Counted from the stretch's first letter, positions 20,807 through 32,180 are shown. The stretch is DNA of 64,000 bases from Colocasia esculenta (GCA_014218235.1 CM024755.1:159395941-159459940), one strand, 5' to 3'. Made by a program: numbers and translations. The notes: a model not told the origin generated them from the letters alone.

Positions 20807-22435
20807 AACTGACTATCCATTTTGGAGTACATGCTCTTTATGTGTGAATGACTATGTGGTATATCAAATGGTGAACTGTGGAAGAACAAGTTCGGCTTGT
20901 TTGGAAACTATCATCATGCGTGAGAAAACATTCTCCGCCAAGTATCCATAGTCCCATTGCATATAAAGGTCCTGTACTTCACATAGGATTTTTAGTTTCC
21001 TTACATTTTATCATGTTAACTCCTTGAAACAATGCCTTTTCTGTGACCATGTGCTTGTGTATGACATTCTTGAAATGAACATGTTTGCCTTGTATCAAAT
21101 GCTTGTGTGAATCCTTGCTTAGATGTTGTGTCAACACGTGCACACACTATGGGGGAGTGAGTTAAGGGTAGATGAGTATTTTCATGAGGAAACTCTTCCT
21201 TCACTTCATTTTTAATCCTCACTTCCTTGAACTCAATGTGCACTCAAACTGAAACCAGAAAAATCCACTCTGTTCATATCTGTCGACAGACACATTCCAT
21301 CTGTCGACAGGTACACTCAGATTTGCTATGACTGAAACTTCAATTCTTCAGTCTGTGTGCATCTGTCGACAGACAGATTCCTGCTGTCGACAGATACACT
21401 CATTCTCACTTTTTTCTCATTCCTTCTTCATACTTTTCAAGAAAGTGTTCATTACTTGACTTGAAGGTAAAAAAAAAAAAAAATTGGATTGTTTTGTGCA
21501 ATATAACCTTACATATCCACTTCATGTCAAAGTCGTGAACCAAGTCTAAATGATATTTGATGCAACACTTGATTGAGCTCTTTTTAGATCATTTTGAACA
21601 CAATGAGCAAACCAAATGATTTTTAAACATCTCCTTTGAATAACTCCCTTGTCGTTAAACATGAATCTAAAATGATTTGAAAAATCAGAAAGCTCTTGAA
21701 TTTAATGTTCTACATTATCACTTGCCTAAAGAAATCTCATGTACTTGACGAAAAGTAAAAACAAAATAAAAGGGAGAAAAGCTACCTATTTCTTACGTTT
21801 CAATCAAAAATTTATCTCTCTTTATGGGATGGAGGTAGAGCAATGATGAAAATGACTAAGTAACCGGGGACATGGGCATCACCAATGTCGGTCTTCGCGT
21901 CAAAAGGTTGTTTCATTATCTCTATACAATGGCTTGATGGACACTCACATTGAGTAACTGGGGGTATTGGCATCACAAATGTCTACCTTCACATGAAAAA
22001 GTGAAAGTGCTCCTCATTGCCACTCTTTTCCATCTTCGTTGTTTAAAGATTCTAAAATCATACCAGAAATAGAGTGAAGCCTCCGAAAACTTTTTATGTC
22101 AAGTCCAATGTGCTTCTTGGGTAAGATGTTCTTGTGGCCATCTAATTCAAATGTCATCTGACTATCATCTCTATTTAGATGCATGTTTTTCTTCAACGGC
22201 CTTAATCAAAAGAGTTATTTAATTTTCACTGGCAATTGTGAAATGTGTTCTTCATGATCTAATTAAAGAACTTATCGGTTTTAATTCAAAATCATTTTAG
22301 AATTATGTCATGTGGATATGCATTTTTATATTGTACATACACCTATTTTACCTTAAAACATCAAATGAACACTTGTCCCTTTGAAAAAATCTTATCAAAA
22401 ATCAAGTTTTAGCCAAAATAAAAAAAAGGGGTTAT
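20807..22435. other. Long non-coding spacer after pol (element C)
   Basis: About 1.6 kb without a credible gene. It contains two CTGTCGACAG pairs (21280/21301 and 21363/21384), an A16 run (21471-21486), and two copies of a GTAAC(C/T)GGGG...GGCATCAC(C/A)AATGTC segment about 100 bp apart (21860-21990). Element D has the matching spacer (28813-30494) with similar duplicated segments, so the length is a family trait and not debris. Confidence 0.7.
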
Positions 22436-22545
22436 CTGTCGACAGATAGATTGTCATCTGTCGACAGCCGACGGCCCAGATCCGTTTTTGAAGCAAACCC
22501 TCGCGCCGGTTCAACTCCTTTTTGTGGGGCCTCTCTTTTAAAACC
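22436..22545 (+). promoter_or_regulatory. Internal promoter-like block upstream of env-like ORF (element C)
   Basis: A CTGTCGACAG pair (22436-22445, 22458-22467; 22 bp apart) is followed directly by CCGACGG, then about 70 bp later by TTTTAAAA (22536-22543) and AAGGCATCCCACG (22562). This reproduces the LTR order: palindrome pair, CGACGG, TATA box, GCATCC. The env-like ATG follows at 22741. Element D has the same block with a better TATA box. Promoter activity is inferred. Confidence 0.55.
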
Positions 22546-22740
22546 CTTCTAAACCCATTCTAAGGCATCCCACGACCACTTCTCACCCTTCCCCTCTCAT
22601 TTCCTCCTCCTCTTCTCCAAACCCCTCTCTTCCCCCCTTCAGGGCTCAAGATCCGCTCCGTCTCCGACGATCCTGCTGCTCCTCGTCTGGGATCCCTCCA
22701 CTCTCCCTTCCCAAATGCCATTCTCACCCTCCTTCCTGAG

Positions 22741-23969
22741 ATGGCACCCAAATCAAAGCTTCTCGCTCGCCGTCGTCGCGCTTCGACGGACGCCGGAGAG
22801 AGTTCCAGGGCTCCTTCCGAACGTCGCAGCAAGCACGCGAGGATCGGTTGCCGGAACTCATTGTTCCTCAAGGTCTCCGTCTTATCCGGGCCACCGGCAC
22901 CTTCAAGAAACTTGTCCAATCCCGGTATGTGGACTTCGAGTCCTTAGCACCGATGTTCCCCTCACTCCTACCCTATTTTGACACTCAAGGGTGGACATCC
23001 TTCTTGTACTCACACTTGCAATACTCTCCAACTGCCGTCACAGAGTTCTTCAATAACCTAGGGCTTTCCAATCAGGGAGATCTCTACTCTTCGGTGAGAG
23101 GCACTCGTTTTCGCCTCACCGCCAATCTTATCTCGACAGCCCTTGAAATTCCAAACTCAGGAGTTGAAATCTTCAACTACACTCCTTCTGCTTCTGAGTA
23201 CTATGAACTTCTCACGTTGCAACCTTATGACTCCACTAAGGAAATTGCTCGTCTAAATGCCAACTCCTTTCCTCCTTTGATCCGGATGATCCATCACATC
23301 TTCACTACCTTAATCGTCCCAAAGGATGGAAGCCGAGAATTAGTCACCGAGGTCCACAAATCTTTGTTCATATTCTTCCTCAAGTGTCAACAAATCAATC
23401 TGCCTGAACTCATGATAAGCCTCATCCGTCGGTGTTTCTCAAACACCAAAAGATCAATGCCATACGCTTGCCCCATCACCTCTCTTCTCATTTTCATTGG
23501 CATTCCTATAGCTTCAAGTGAGCTCATCTCCTTGAAATCCCGCAGTGCTTTTGACCTCACTGCTGCTAATCGAATGGGCTACAAGATTGTAGACGGTATA
23601 GTCACAAGGACTCTCAAAGGAAAGGAACCACAAGGAGTTGAAGAGTCATCTGCTGAAGAAGATAATGAAGCCGATGAAGCTAATGAAGGCAGTGATGAAG
23701 ACTCTCAAGATGAGCAAATGCCTGATCAACCTCAAGAATTTGATGATGTACCTGTGCCTCAAGAACAATCTCTTCGTGATTACTTGGCACAAATGCATCA
23801 ACAAATGATCTCAGGTTTTGCTAAGATGGATTCTAGATTTGATCAAGTGGACGCTCGCCTCAACTCACTGGATGAGTCTCACGTGCAAATCCGAGACCGG
23901 CTTGATTTCCTCTACTCCGAGAGAGATGGATCCCGTCATCCTCCACCTGCTGGACATGACAATGAATAG
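22741..23969 (+). pseudogene. Env-like ORF of element C (Transposase_32-like), one frameshift
   Basis: The likely start is ATG 22741 (MAPKSKLLARRRRAS), matching D's MSSRPSKKLASRRR. One indel near 22840 shifts the frame; the rest is open to 23969. The domain (about 250 residues: RYVDFESLAPMFP, GWTSFLYSH, VRGTRFRLT, LNANSFPPLIRMIHHIFTT, SRELVTEVHKSL) resembles the 'putative plant transposon protein' family. It is followed by a highly acidic stretch and a C-terminal coiled-coil-like segment (QMHQQMISGFAKMDSRFDQVD). It lies between pol and the 3' LTR as in SIRE1. There is no signal peptide or membrane anchor, so 'env-like' refers to position only. Confidence 0.85.
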
Positions 23970-24192
23970 AGGGTCTAAGGGTCGTTAGAGGTCATTAAGA
24001 GTCTTAGCTGGGAGTTAGTCTCACTTGTCCAGTCATCTTTTGCTTGTTCATGTTATTTCCCTTTCTTTTGATTTTTATTGAGTCATGTAATGATTGTCTC
24101 TTGTACTGTGCAAGTTGAATGATCAATCAATGAAAACTCACAGTTCATGTTTATTTGTCTCCTAATGTGCATGACTTGACATTTTGTATGTT

Positions 24193-24260
24193 GTCAAAAA
24201 GGGGGAGAACATCAATATGCATCAATTGAATGTTTTTGTCATCATCAAAAAGGGGGAGAT
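24193..24260 (+). other. Two polypurine tracts of element C
   Basis: TTGTCAAAAAGGGGGAGAAC (24192-24211) and ATCATCAAAAAGGGGGAGAT (24241-24260) are near copies. The second touches the 3' LTR start at 24261 and is the functional position. Multiple polypurine copies upstream of the 3' LTR are a described feature of Sireviruses and support the lineage call. Confidence 0.9.
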
Positions 24261-25602
24261 TGTTGGGTTTTCCATATAACATGTTTTTGATGATCACATT
24301 AATATCCTTGAACATTGATTTAATGCAAAATTGATGTGCTAACTAACATGAAAAACATCATGAAAGTGATTGAGTTAAACATTGCTAAATCATACAATGT
24401 ATATCACTAACAATGTATTTGCATGTAGGTGCACAAGCATGAAAGATGGAGCATTGAAGAGATGAGCAAATAGCACAAAAAACTGTCAAAGAGGTGCACC
24501 TGTCGACAGATGAAATGTACCTGTCGACAGATACACACAGGCAACCCAAGACAGAACTCAGGTTTGCATCTCTGAGTGCACCTGTCGACAGATGCAATGT
24601 ACCTGTCGACAGATACACACAGGCAACCCAGGACAGAGCTCAGGTTTTGTATTCCTGAGTGCACCTGTCGACAGATGCAAATTGCCTGTCGACAGATACA
24701 CTCAGAAACTCAATTTTCTGAAACCCAGTTCTCAGCCTGAGTGCGCCTGTCGACAGATGCAAGTGCACCTGTCGACAGACGACGGAAACATGAGATTTAG
24801 AGTTTCCAAATCCGGCCCCACTTGGGTGTTTCCTTCCTCCACGACCCCCACCTTTACCTAACACTATATAAGCATCCTTTTGGAGCCAAATTCGCAGAGA
24901 GCAGCCTCCCATCCAAGAGCCTCCAAGGGACCAAGAGGAAAAGCCCTAAATTGCTGTTCTGCTTCAACTTTCTGCCCAGATCGTCGTGGAATCGCCATCC
25001 ATGCGAAGTTGAAGCCGGATCGTCGTCAGTTCAACCTTCTACATCGATCAGTCTACATCCAATCGAAGTTTGAAGAGCGTTTGGACGATCCACGAGAAGA
25101 ATTCCAACTGGATTTGTTCCCCAACTCTAAATTCTTCTCCATTTCACAATTTCCATTCCATCGTGTGTGTGTGGTTGTGTTTCGAGCATCCTTTGTGCTT
25201 GATTCACGAATTTGTGGTTGTTCTGATCGTGGTTCATCAGACAACGTGTGTGTGTTTGAGTTGTTGTGTTGAACTCGCTCATAAGCAGTCGTTTCTGCGT
25301 GTGTGTGTGGACGGTGGATGTAGGATACACGAGTTGTGTACTCCGAACCACCTTAAGTCATCGTGTTCTGTGGTTTGTTCGCGTTTTGCGATAGATGATT
25401 GGTAGGCACGGTGTTCATACGCACGTTTGATACCCTGTTCTCATTATATCAACTCAAGCTGTCTTAATCTCAATCAAATTCTAATCAAGTTTCATTAAGA
25501 TTGCTGTTGCACCGAAAAGAAGCCATCAGTATAGAAATTTCCGTAATCTATTCAACCCCCCCTTCTAGATTACCATATTGTGTTATTCCGCATAACCCTT
25601 CA
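24261..25602 (+). repeat. 3' LTR of element C, 1342 bp
   Basis: A near-identical partner of 14371-15709, with the same four palindrome pairs (24500/24521, 24582/24603, 24665/24686, 24747/24769) and TATA box. It ends CATAACCCTTCA and is followed by the duplicated GCCCC. Confidence 0.95.
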
Positions 25603-25669
25603 GCCCCCTCGCCCACCCACGGCGCCCCCTCGTCCACGGGCGCCCCCGAGCCCACCCCACAGTCCCTCC
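25603..25669. repeat. 67-bp spacer of GC-rich minisatellite between C and D
   Basis: CGCCCCCTCGTCCACGGGC-type sequence, the same as flanks C on the left and D on the right. It begins with C's duplicated GCCCC and ends with D's duplicated CCTCC (25665-25669). It is part of element E. Confidence 0.85.
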
Positions 25670-26989
25670 TGAAGTGTTGCGGAATTCCCTATATGGTAAT
25701 CTAGAAGGGGGGGTTGAATAGATTACTGTCTATTAAGAACACTTGACGCCTTCTTTTCAATAAGATACAAATTACTAGAAATTATGGCAAGGACTAAACT
25801 TAGTGTGGATGTGTGTGATTCGATGATAGATATCAAGCAGATGATTAGTCGTGTGTAAATGCACCGTGCCTACCAAACATCTAACGTAGAATCGTTCAAA
25901 CCAAGAGACACAACGATTTACGTGGTTCGGAATACACAACTCGTGTATCCTACATCCACGGGCCACACACACACGCAGAGCAATCTGCTTATGAGCTAGT
26001 TCAGGAACTACAACTCACACACACGTGTTCTCTGATGTGTAACCACGATCAGAACAACACACACACGTGTATCAAGCACAAGGACTGCTTGAAACACACC
26101 ACACACACACACATATGGATAAAAGTAAAACAGAGAAGAGTTTGAGAGTTGAGAATCAAATCCAATTGAAAACTCTTCTGATGAACGTCTGGGTAGACTT
26201 CAAGCTTCGTCTTGATGATTAGAAGTTGATGGAGAGGCTTGAATCCACGACGTTCAGACTTCACCGCTGCACGGAAGACTTCTCTTGTTGAATCTGGGCA
26301 GCAGGTAGAAGCAGAGCAGCAGTGCAAGACTTTTCTGGAGAAGCTTTTTAGGGTTCTTGCTTGGAGGCTGCTTGTGTTCGTGATTGTCTTCAAAAAGATG
26401 CTTAAATAGAGGTGTTTACATATGGAGAGTCGTGGTATGTGGAAACACCATCTATGGCAACTTGAAGACTTTCCGTATTTGAGGACTCTCTCCGTCTGTC
26501 GACAGATCTTGGCCATCTGTCGACAGGCGACAGTAAGACAGAAGTATAGATGTTCAGCTCTGAGAGATCTGTCGACAGTCGAAGACCATCTGTCGACAGA
26601 TATGCTCTTTTGTGCAAGCGACAGAAGTCTGGGTTTCTGGACTGTGAGATCTGTCGACAGTCGACTTCCCATCTGTCGACAGATGAAGACTTCCTGAGCT
26701 ATGGGTCTTCTGGCAGACCACACCTGTGAGATCTGTCGACAGTTCTTTTGTGTCTGTCGACAGGTGACTTTGTTTTTGCTTTTTGTGATCTTTTTCACTT
26801 ACTTGGAGAGAGCTTGACTTTGTGCATTTGTACCTACATGATAAAACATGTAAAGTTAAGTATTTTGAATACACAAATGATCAAGCATTGCATTGAGTTC
26901 TTTGTCATGTGTCAAGTGTATCAAACCTCAATTGAAGTTATTCATCATCAAAAACATGTTGTTATAAATGTTAGAATGAAAACCCAACA
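25670..26989 (-). repeat. 3' LTR of element D, 1320 bp
   Basis: It reads TGAAGTGTTGCGG...AACCCAACA on +. Eight CTGTCGACAG copies in four pairs start at 26496/26517, 26569/26590, 26651/26673 and 26733/26754. The TATA-like box (CTATTTAAGCATC on minus) is near 26396-26408. A (CA)n-rich segment lies at 25965-26115. Confidence 0.95.
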
Positions 26990-27005
26990 TTCTCCCCCTT
27001 TTTGA
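26990..27005 (-). other. Polypurine tract of element D
   Basis: On minus it reads TCAAAAAGGGGGAGAA and directly touches the 3' LTR. A weaker copy (minus TGTCAAAAGGGAGGGAAACC) lies at 27038-27057, again showing duplicated tracts. 27058-27273 has no gene. Confidence 0.9.
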
Positions 27006-27273
27006 TGATGACAAAATTATTCAATTAATGCATTGAGGTTTCCCTCCCTTTTGACAACATCGAAAAGCATGCATATCAGTCAATCATAGAGACAACATAG
27101 AGCAAGGCACTGTGAATTCATTGATATGAAATAAGCATACACAGTACAAAAAGTTGTTTGACTGAAAGGGAAAGAAAGTACATGACAACAAAGTGAAATA
27201 AAAAGGCCATAAGACTCAGAAAAGACAGGACATAGACACTACGTGAAGACCCAATCCTAGACATAAAGCCTAT

Positions 27274-28506
27274 CTAGGCAGCATCATCAGCAGGCGGAGC
27301 TGGAGCCTGACGAGTGTTATGCATCTCTGTCTGAAGCCTTGTCATACGGAGCTGGAGCTGGACTTGATTGTCCGCAAGTGACTCCAGACTTGAGTCCACT
27401 GTATCCAATCTTGTGTTGAGGTTTTCAAAGCCAGTGGTCATCTGTTGCTGTAACTGTGCAATCAATTCTCTGATGGATGGTTGAGTTGGAGCATCACTAA
27501 CAATCTCAACTCCCGCCATATCATGTGATTCAGACTGGGAGTCTTCATCTTCTTCATCTTCAGCATCATCAGCAACATTCTCATCTTCGTCTTCAACATT
27601 CTCTTCTACGGCATCAGCAGGTGCTTTACCCTTAAGCTCCCGGGTAACAATTCCATCAACAAGCTTGTATCCCATGCGATGTGCTGCAGTGAGATCAAAG
27701 CTGTTGCGAGAATTTAGCACAATGCACTCGCTGTCTGGAATGTCAATGCCGATGAACCTCATGAGAGAGGTAAGTGGACAAGCAAAAGGCATCGATCTCC
27801 GGGGTTGGTAGAAGGTTTTGAGGATCAGACGAAGCATCAGAAGTGGGAGATTAATGGGTTCACATTTGAGAAAGAAGGTGAAGAGAGATTTGTGAACATC
27901 GGTGACCAACTCCCGACTGCCATGTTTAGGAGCAATCATGGTAGTGAATATGTGGTGGATCATCCTGATTAATGGAGGAAATGAATTTGCATTGAGTTTA
28001 GAGATTTTCTTGGTGCCATCATAATCCTCAAGTGTAAGGAGAGGGTAGTAGACTGAAGCATCGGGTTTGTGGCTTAGAATATCAACTCCAGAATTGGGGA
28101 TTTGAAGGGCTGTGCTAAAAAGATTTTCAGTAAGTTGAAATGTAGTGCCCTTGACGGTGGTATAGAAACAATTATCTGAAGTGTAGCCAAGGTTGTTGTA
28201 GAAGTCACGAACGGCGGAAGAAGAATACCGTTTGTGATGGTAGAGAAATGGAGTCCAGCCCTGACTGTCGAATAGGGGTTGGAGATTAGGAAACATGACA
28301 GCCAAGGACTCAAACTCTACATACCGTTGCTGGACAAACTTGGTATGCGTCCCCTTTGAGTGGGTGAGATGAAGACGGGGAGGCACCACAAGCTCGGGAA
28401 GACGATCATCCCGATGCTTTGTACTGCGCTCAGCCTCAGCCCCGTCGGCCCGAGAAGAGGAGAGACGGCGGCGAGAAGCCAATTTCTTGGACGGCCTGGA
28501 AGACAT
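27274..28506 (-). CDS. Env-like ORF of element D, 410 codons, intact
   Basis: ATG at 28506 opens MSSRPSKKLASRRRLSSSRAD; the stop is at 27274. A basic N-terminus is followed by the Transposase_32-like domain (about residues 40-290: RYVEFESLAVMFPN, GWTPFLYHHKRYS, LNANSFPPLIRMIHHIFTT, SRELVTDVHKSLFTF). Then come an acidic linker (about 295-335) and a C-terminal amphipathic helix with repeated Q/L (LIAQLQQQMTTGFENLNTRLD). Of the env-like genes in the window this is the only unbroken one. There is no hydrophobic signal peptide or transmembrane helix, so a viral envelope role is not supported by the sequence. Function is unknown. A putative internal promoter lies about 180 bp upstream. Confidence 0.88.
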   Translation of the reverse strand: MSSRPSKKLASRRRLSSSRADGAEAERSTKHRDDRLPELVVPPRLHLTHSKGTHTKFVQQRYVEFESLAVMFPNLQPLFDSQGWTPFLYHHKRYSSSAVRDFYNNLGYTSDNCFYTTVKGTTFQLTENLFSTALQIPNSGVDILSHKPDASVYYPLLTLEDYDGTKKISKLNANSFPPLIRMIHHIFTTMIAPKHGSRELVTDVHKSLFTFFLKCEPINLPLLMLRLILKTFYQPRRSMPFACPLTSLMRFIGIDIPDSECIVLNSRNSFDLTAAHRMGYKLVDGIVTRELKGKAPADAVEENVEDEDENVADDAEDEEDEDSQSESHDMAGVEIVSDAPTQPSIRELIAQLQQQMTTGFENLNTRLDTVDSSLESLADNQVQLQLRMTRLQTEMHNTRQAPAPPADDAA

Positions 28507-28681
28507 AAGGAAGGCTAGAAGAAGAAGGATGAGGGTGAGAAAGAGATGTGGTTGAGGTCTCGGATGAGAGGAAGGAAGACCGGAGGAAGATAGGGTTTTC
28601 CCGTCCAGAACAGGGGATGGAGATTTGGAGGGGAAGTAGAGAGGGGTTTGGTGGTAGGAGAAGAAGGGTTCCTATGGATGC

Positions 28682-28812
28682 CTTTTTATAGAAAGAGGAG
28701 GTGATTTGAAAAGGCAAGCCCCACCAAAAAAGCCCCAAACGGCGTGCCCGTTGGACTTCCCAAACTGGGTCTTCCGCCGGCTGTCGACAGATGATTGGGG
28801 ATCTGTCGACAG
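28682..28812 (-). promoter_or_regulatory. Internal promoter-like block upstream of env-like ORF (element D)
   Basis: On minus: a CTGTCGACAG pair (28803-28812 and 28781-28790, 22 bp apart), then CCGGCGGAAG, then about 90 bp later CTATAAAAAGGCATCC (28676-28691). The ATG is at 28506. D's own LTR has the pair, a GACGG box and CTATTTAAGCATC in the same order. Seen in both C and D at the same place, so not a chance match. Activity is inferred. Confidence 0.6.
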
Positions 28813-30494
28813 ATCCTGCATAGTTTCTGCCAGTGATGTTTGATGTGGCTTTTGAAGAAAGAAATGGGGGCAATGGTTACATGAGTCATATTTATAAGGT
28901 GTAACATGGGTAAACACATATTGTAACCTATCATTTTCATGGACATTAAGGCTCTCCCACTTACCTGGATGATTTAAGCATAATACCCAAGGGACTTAAA
29001 GTTAAAGCATGAAGAGAACATTTTCCATTCGTTGAGAAAGGACACCATTACCCTTGGTTGATTAAGGACATTGTAGACCAACACTATCCTAAGTTTTGAT
29101 GATCAAATGATGATTGAAATAAATGTCTAAACTTTGGATAGCCATAGACAGTACATGACCTTTAGATTTGAGACACTGTGGAGGCTTCACACTATTTCAA
29201 TTTTTTTTTGCTTTCAAGACAAGAATTCAATGGGAAAGTGATATTCAAGATAACTTCACACCTTTTGACATGAGGATAGACATGACAGTGCCCGTACCCC
29301 CAGTTACTCAGTCGAAGTTTCCATTATATCGTTGTATAGAGATAATGAGTTTGGTTTTTGACAGGGCCCGTACTCCCCGGTTACTCAGCAAGACCCATCA
29401 TAGCTCTACCTTTATCCCATTTTTTTTTTTTAAATGACGTTGTATATACTTTTCTGAAATAGGTAGCTTTTCTCCATTTTAGCTAAACTTAAGATCAAGG
29501 AGACGTATATGATGATCCTTCAGTTTAAAACATAAAGTTCAATAACCATAAGATTTTTCAATAGTACTAAGAATGGTGTGAGCCTACAAGGAAATTATTC
29601 AACGGAGTTTAAGTGTTAATTCTCGAAGATAGGTCAATGTTTTCAAAATGATGTAACATAAACCCAAGCATGAGTAGTATGTCCAAATCATAGTGGTTTA
29701 GGGGATAGCATCAATATCATGTATATATGAGGTAGTTAAACATGTATATCCACCCAATAAACACCTTAATGAAAGTTCATGAACCTGCTGAACAAGTAGT
29801 ATGTGAAATAGGCATGAATTACTTGAAGAGATGGTGTCTGTCGACAGCTAGAGAAGTGCCTGTCGACAGATCACATAGACAGAAGAAAGGCCAGTTCGGG
29901 CAGAGCAGAACCTGTGAGATCTGTCGACAGATAAGTGGTCGTCTGTCGACAGATTGCATAGACAGAAAAAATAGAGTTCTGTGGGGCCTGATCTGTCGAC
30001 AGTTGTAGTGGGAGCTGTCGACAGATGCCTGTGCAAAGCTGGTTTAAGATTAGAATGAAGAGTGAAATGTTCATGACAAGTGAGGGAATTGAAAATACAC
30101 ATTGAATGAGTGATTCTCCTTTTCATGAAGGACATCTAACCTAGACTTGCTCCCCCATAGTGTGTGCTCATGTGAAAACAAGCAATTGAGTATAGAAGAC
30201 ACACTATTACAACTGGACCAATCATGTGAGCATATCAAGCTTTCAGGAAGACAGATTGATAAGATTGTCAATGTTTCACTGAAGAGGAGAATGGGCAAAT
30301 TGTAAGAAAACTCATCCCTATATGGAGTACATACCCCTTATATGCATGTCAACTATGGATACGTGGCGGAGGATTTTTCCTCTACGCATAGTGGAAGTTT
30401 CCAAACAAGCTTTACTTGTTCTTCCACAAACACTATTTGATATACCTCACAGTTGGTGCACACAAGAGACATATGCTCAGTATATGGATAAATT
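28813..30494. other. Long non-coding spacer after pol (element D)
   Basis: It matches C's spacer in position. It holds three CTGTCGACAG pairs (29838/29860, 29921/29943, 29993/30015) and two GCCCGTAC...CCC..GTTACTCAG segments about 100 bp apart (29291-29388). Open frames crossing the palindromes are short and read LSTD/ICRQ in different frames, an artefact of the repeat. Confidence 0.7.
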
Positions 30495-32180
30495 TTACTG
30501 CAATTTGCACAAGCCCAATTCTCTTCTCAAAGTGGTGAATCTATCTTCAGCTAGAGGTTTGGTAAAAATGTCAGCCAATTGTTTTTCTGTGGGTATGAAA
30601 CTGATTTCTAAGTTTTTGTTGGCTACCTCATCTCTCAAGAAGTGGTGACGGATTTCTATGTGTTTTGTCCTAGAGTGTTGAATGGGATTCTTTGATAAGT
30701 TGATTGCACTGGTGTTGTCACATAGGATAGGTGTGCATCCAATATCAATGTTATAGTCACACAACTGACTTTTTATCCACAACACTTGAGCCGCACAACT
30801 CCCTGCAGCAACATATTCTGCCTCTGCAGTGGATAGTGCAACCGAATGTTGCTTCTTGGATGCCCACGAAACCATGCAACTGCCAAGGATTTGGCAATAG
30901 CCACTAGTGCTTTTCCTGTCAATTTTACATCCAGCATAGTCAGCATCAGAATATGAAACCAAGTCAAAGCTACTACCTGCTGGATACCAAAGACCCAAAT
31001 CAAACGTACCTGAGAGATATCTGAAAATTCTCTTAACGGCAATTAAGTGGCTTTCCTTTGGACTAGATTGGTATCTAGCACAAAGACAAACGCTGAACTG
31101 GATGTCTGGTCTACTTGCAGTAAGATAAAGGAGTGAGCCAATCATACCTCGAAATTGTTTGGCATCTACTGATTTACCTTTCGCATCACTTTCTAGCTTA
31201 ATGCTTGTGCTCATGGGTGTTGAGGCATGTTTAGCTTCTTCAAACTGAAACTTTTTCAGTAGCTCTTTGACATATTTTTCTTGGTTGATGAAGAATCCGT
31301 CTTCCAATTGTTTGACCTGCAAACCAAGAAAAAATTGAAGCTCCCCCATTAGACTCATCTCAAATTCACTGTGCATATGTTTGGAGAATTCTTCACACAG
31401 TGAAGGATTAGTAGAACCAAAGATAATGTCGTCCACATAGACTTGAACAACAATTATATGATTGCGGACTTTCTTTGTAAAGAGAGTTTGGTCTACCTTA
31501 CCTCTTGAGTAGTTTTTGCTTACCAGAAATGTGCTCAGCCTGTCGTACCAAGCTCGGGGTGCCTGTTTCAAACCATAAAGAGCTTTGTGCAATTTAAATA
31601 CATGGTGTGGTTTATCATAATCCTCAAAGCCAGGTGGTTGAGAAACGTAGACTTCCTCTTTTATGTAGCCATTTAAGAAAGCAGTTTTGACATCCATTTG
31701 ATACAGTTTAAATTTGTTTGAGCATGCATATGCTAACAAGATTCTAACTGCTTCTAGCCTAGCTACTGGTGCAAAAGATTCTTCAAAGTCTACACCAAAT
31801 TCCTGATTATATCCTTTTGCAACCAGTCTAGCCTTGTTTCTCACCACTTTACCCTCTTCATTGAGTTTGTTTCTAAAGACCCACCTTGTACCTATGACAG
31901 ACATTTCAGGGGTTTTAGGAACTAAACTCCATACATTATTTCTTTGGAATTGCCCAAGCTCCTCATGCATAGCATCAATCCATGAATCTTCTTTTAAGGC
32001 TTCTTCAACATTCTTAGGTTCCACTTGAGAGACAAAAGCTAAATGGTCCTGTTCAACTATTTGATTAACCTTTGATCTAGTTTGAACCGACTCATTTAAA
32101 TTTCCTATCACATTCTCAAGAGGATGATCTTTTGAATACCTCACATTCATGACTGTTGAAGGGCCTGGAATATCTTGCAT
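30495..32180 (-). CDS. Reverse transcriptase-RNase H of element D, 561 codons open
   Basis: This is the pol 3' portion. RT (about residues 65-310) shows WVFRNKLNEEGKVVRNKARL, QMDVKTAFLNGY, LYGLKQAPRAWYDRL and the catalytic YVDDIIFG. Then come LMGELQFFLGLQV and RNase H (about 400-555: YSDADYAGCKIDRKSTSG, STAEAEYVAAGS, CDNTSAINLSKNP, RTKHIEIRHHF). It ends LGLCKLQ. The ATG at 32180 is probably not the true start, because the protein is part of a polyprotein. A frameshift near 32340 separates it from integrase. Key RT and RNase H residues are present, so the domain could be functional if expressed. Confidence 0.95.
   Translation of the reverse strand: MQDIPGPSTVMNVRYSKDHPLENVIGNLNESVQTRSKVNQIVEQDHLAFVSQVEPKNVEEALKEDSWIDAMHEELGQFQRNNVWSLVPKTPEMSVIGTRWVFRNKLNEEGKVVRNKARLVAKGYNQEFGVDFEESFAPVARLEAVRILLAYACSNKFKLYQMDVKTAFLNGYIKEEVYVSQPPGFEDYDKPHHVFKLHKALYGLKQAPRAWYDRLSTFLVSKNYSRGKVDQTLFTKKVRNHIIVVQVYVDDIIFGSTNPSLCEEFSKHMHSEFEMSLMGELQFFLGLQVKQLEDGFFINQEKYVKELLKKFQFEEAKHASTPMSTSIKLESDAKGKSVDAKQFRGMIGSLLYLTASRPDIQFSVCLCARYQSSPKESHLIAVKRIFRYLSGTFDLGLWYPAGSSFDLVSYSDADYAGCKIDRKSTSGYCQILGSCMVSWASKKQHSVALSTAEAEYVAAGSCAAQVLWIKSQLCDYNIDIGCTPILCDNTSAINLSKNPIQHSRTKHIEIRHHFLRDEVANKNLEISFIPTEKQLADIFTKPLAEDRFTTLRRELGLCKLQ

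Larger units (their letters stand above)
14371..25602 (+). mobile_element. Element C: full-length Sirevirus, 11,232 bp
   Basis: Two LTRs (14371-15709 and 24261-25602) start TGTTGGGTTTTCC and end CTTCA. The flanking duplication is GCCCC (14366-14370 and 25603-25607). Order: 5' LTR, PBS, gag, a deleted protease, integrase, RT, RNase H, a 1.9-kb spacer, env-like ORF, two polypurine tracts, 3' LTR. The LTRs differ at only a small number of sites by eye, so the insertion is fairly recent. Nevertheless gag, integrase, RT and env-like frames carry indels and the protease active site is gone, so it cannot be autonomous. Confidence 0.95.

Noticed and set aside
27274..28506. True retroviral envelope glycoprotein
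   Set aside because: No signal peptide, transmembrane helix or cysteine-rich surface pattern is visible. The name env-like rests on position only.
26402..30074. Open frames containing repeated LSTD, ICRQ or VDR
   Set aside because: They are translations of the CTGTCGACAG palindrome in different frames within LTRs and spacers.
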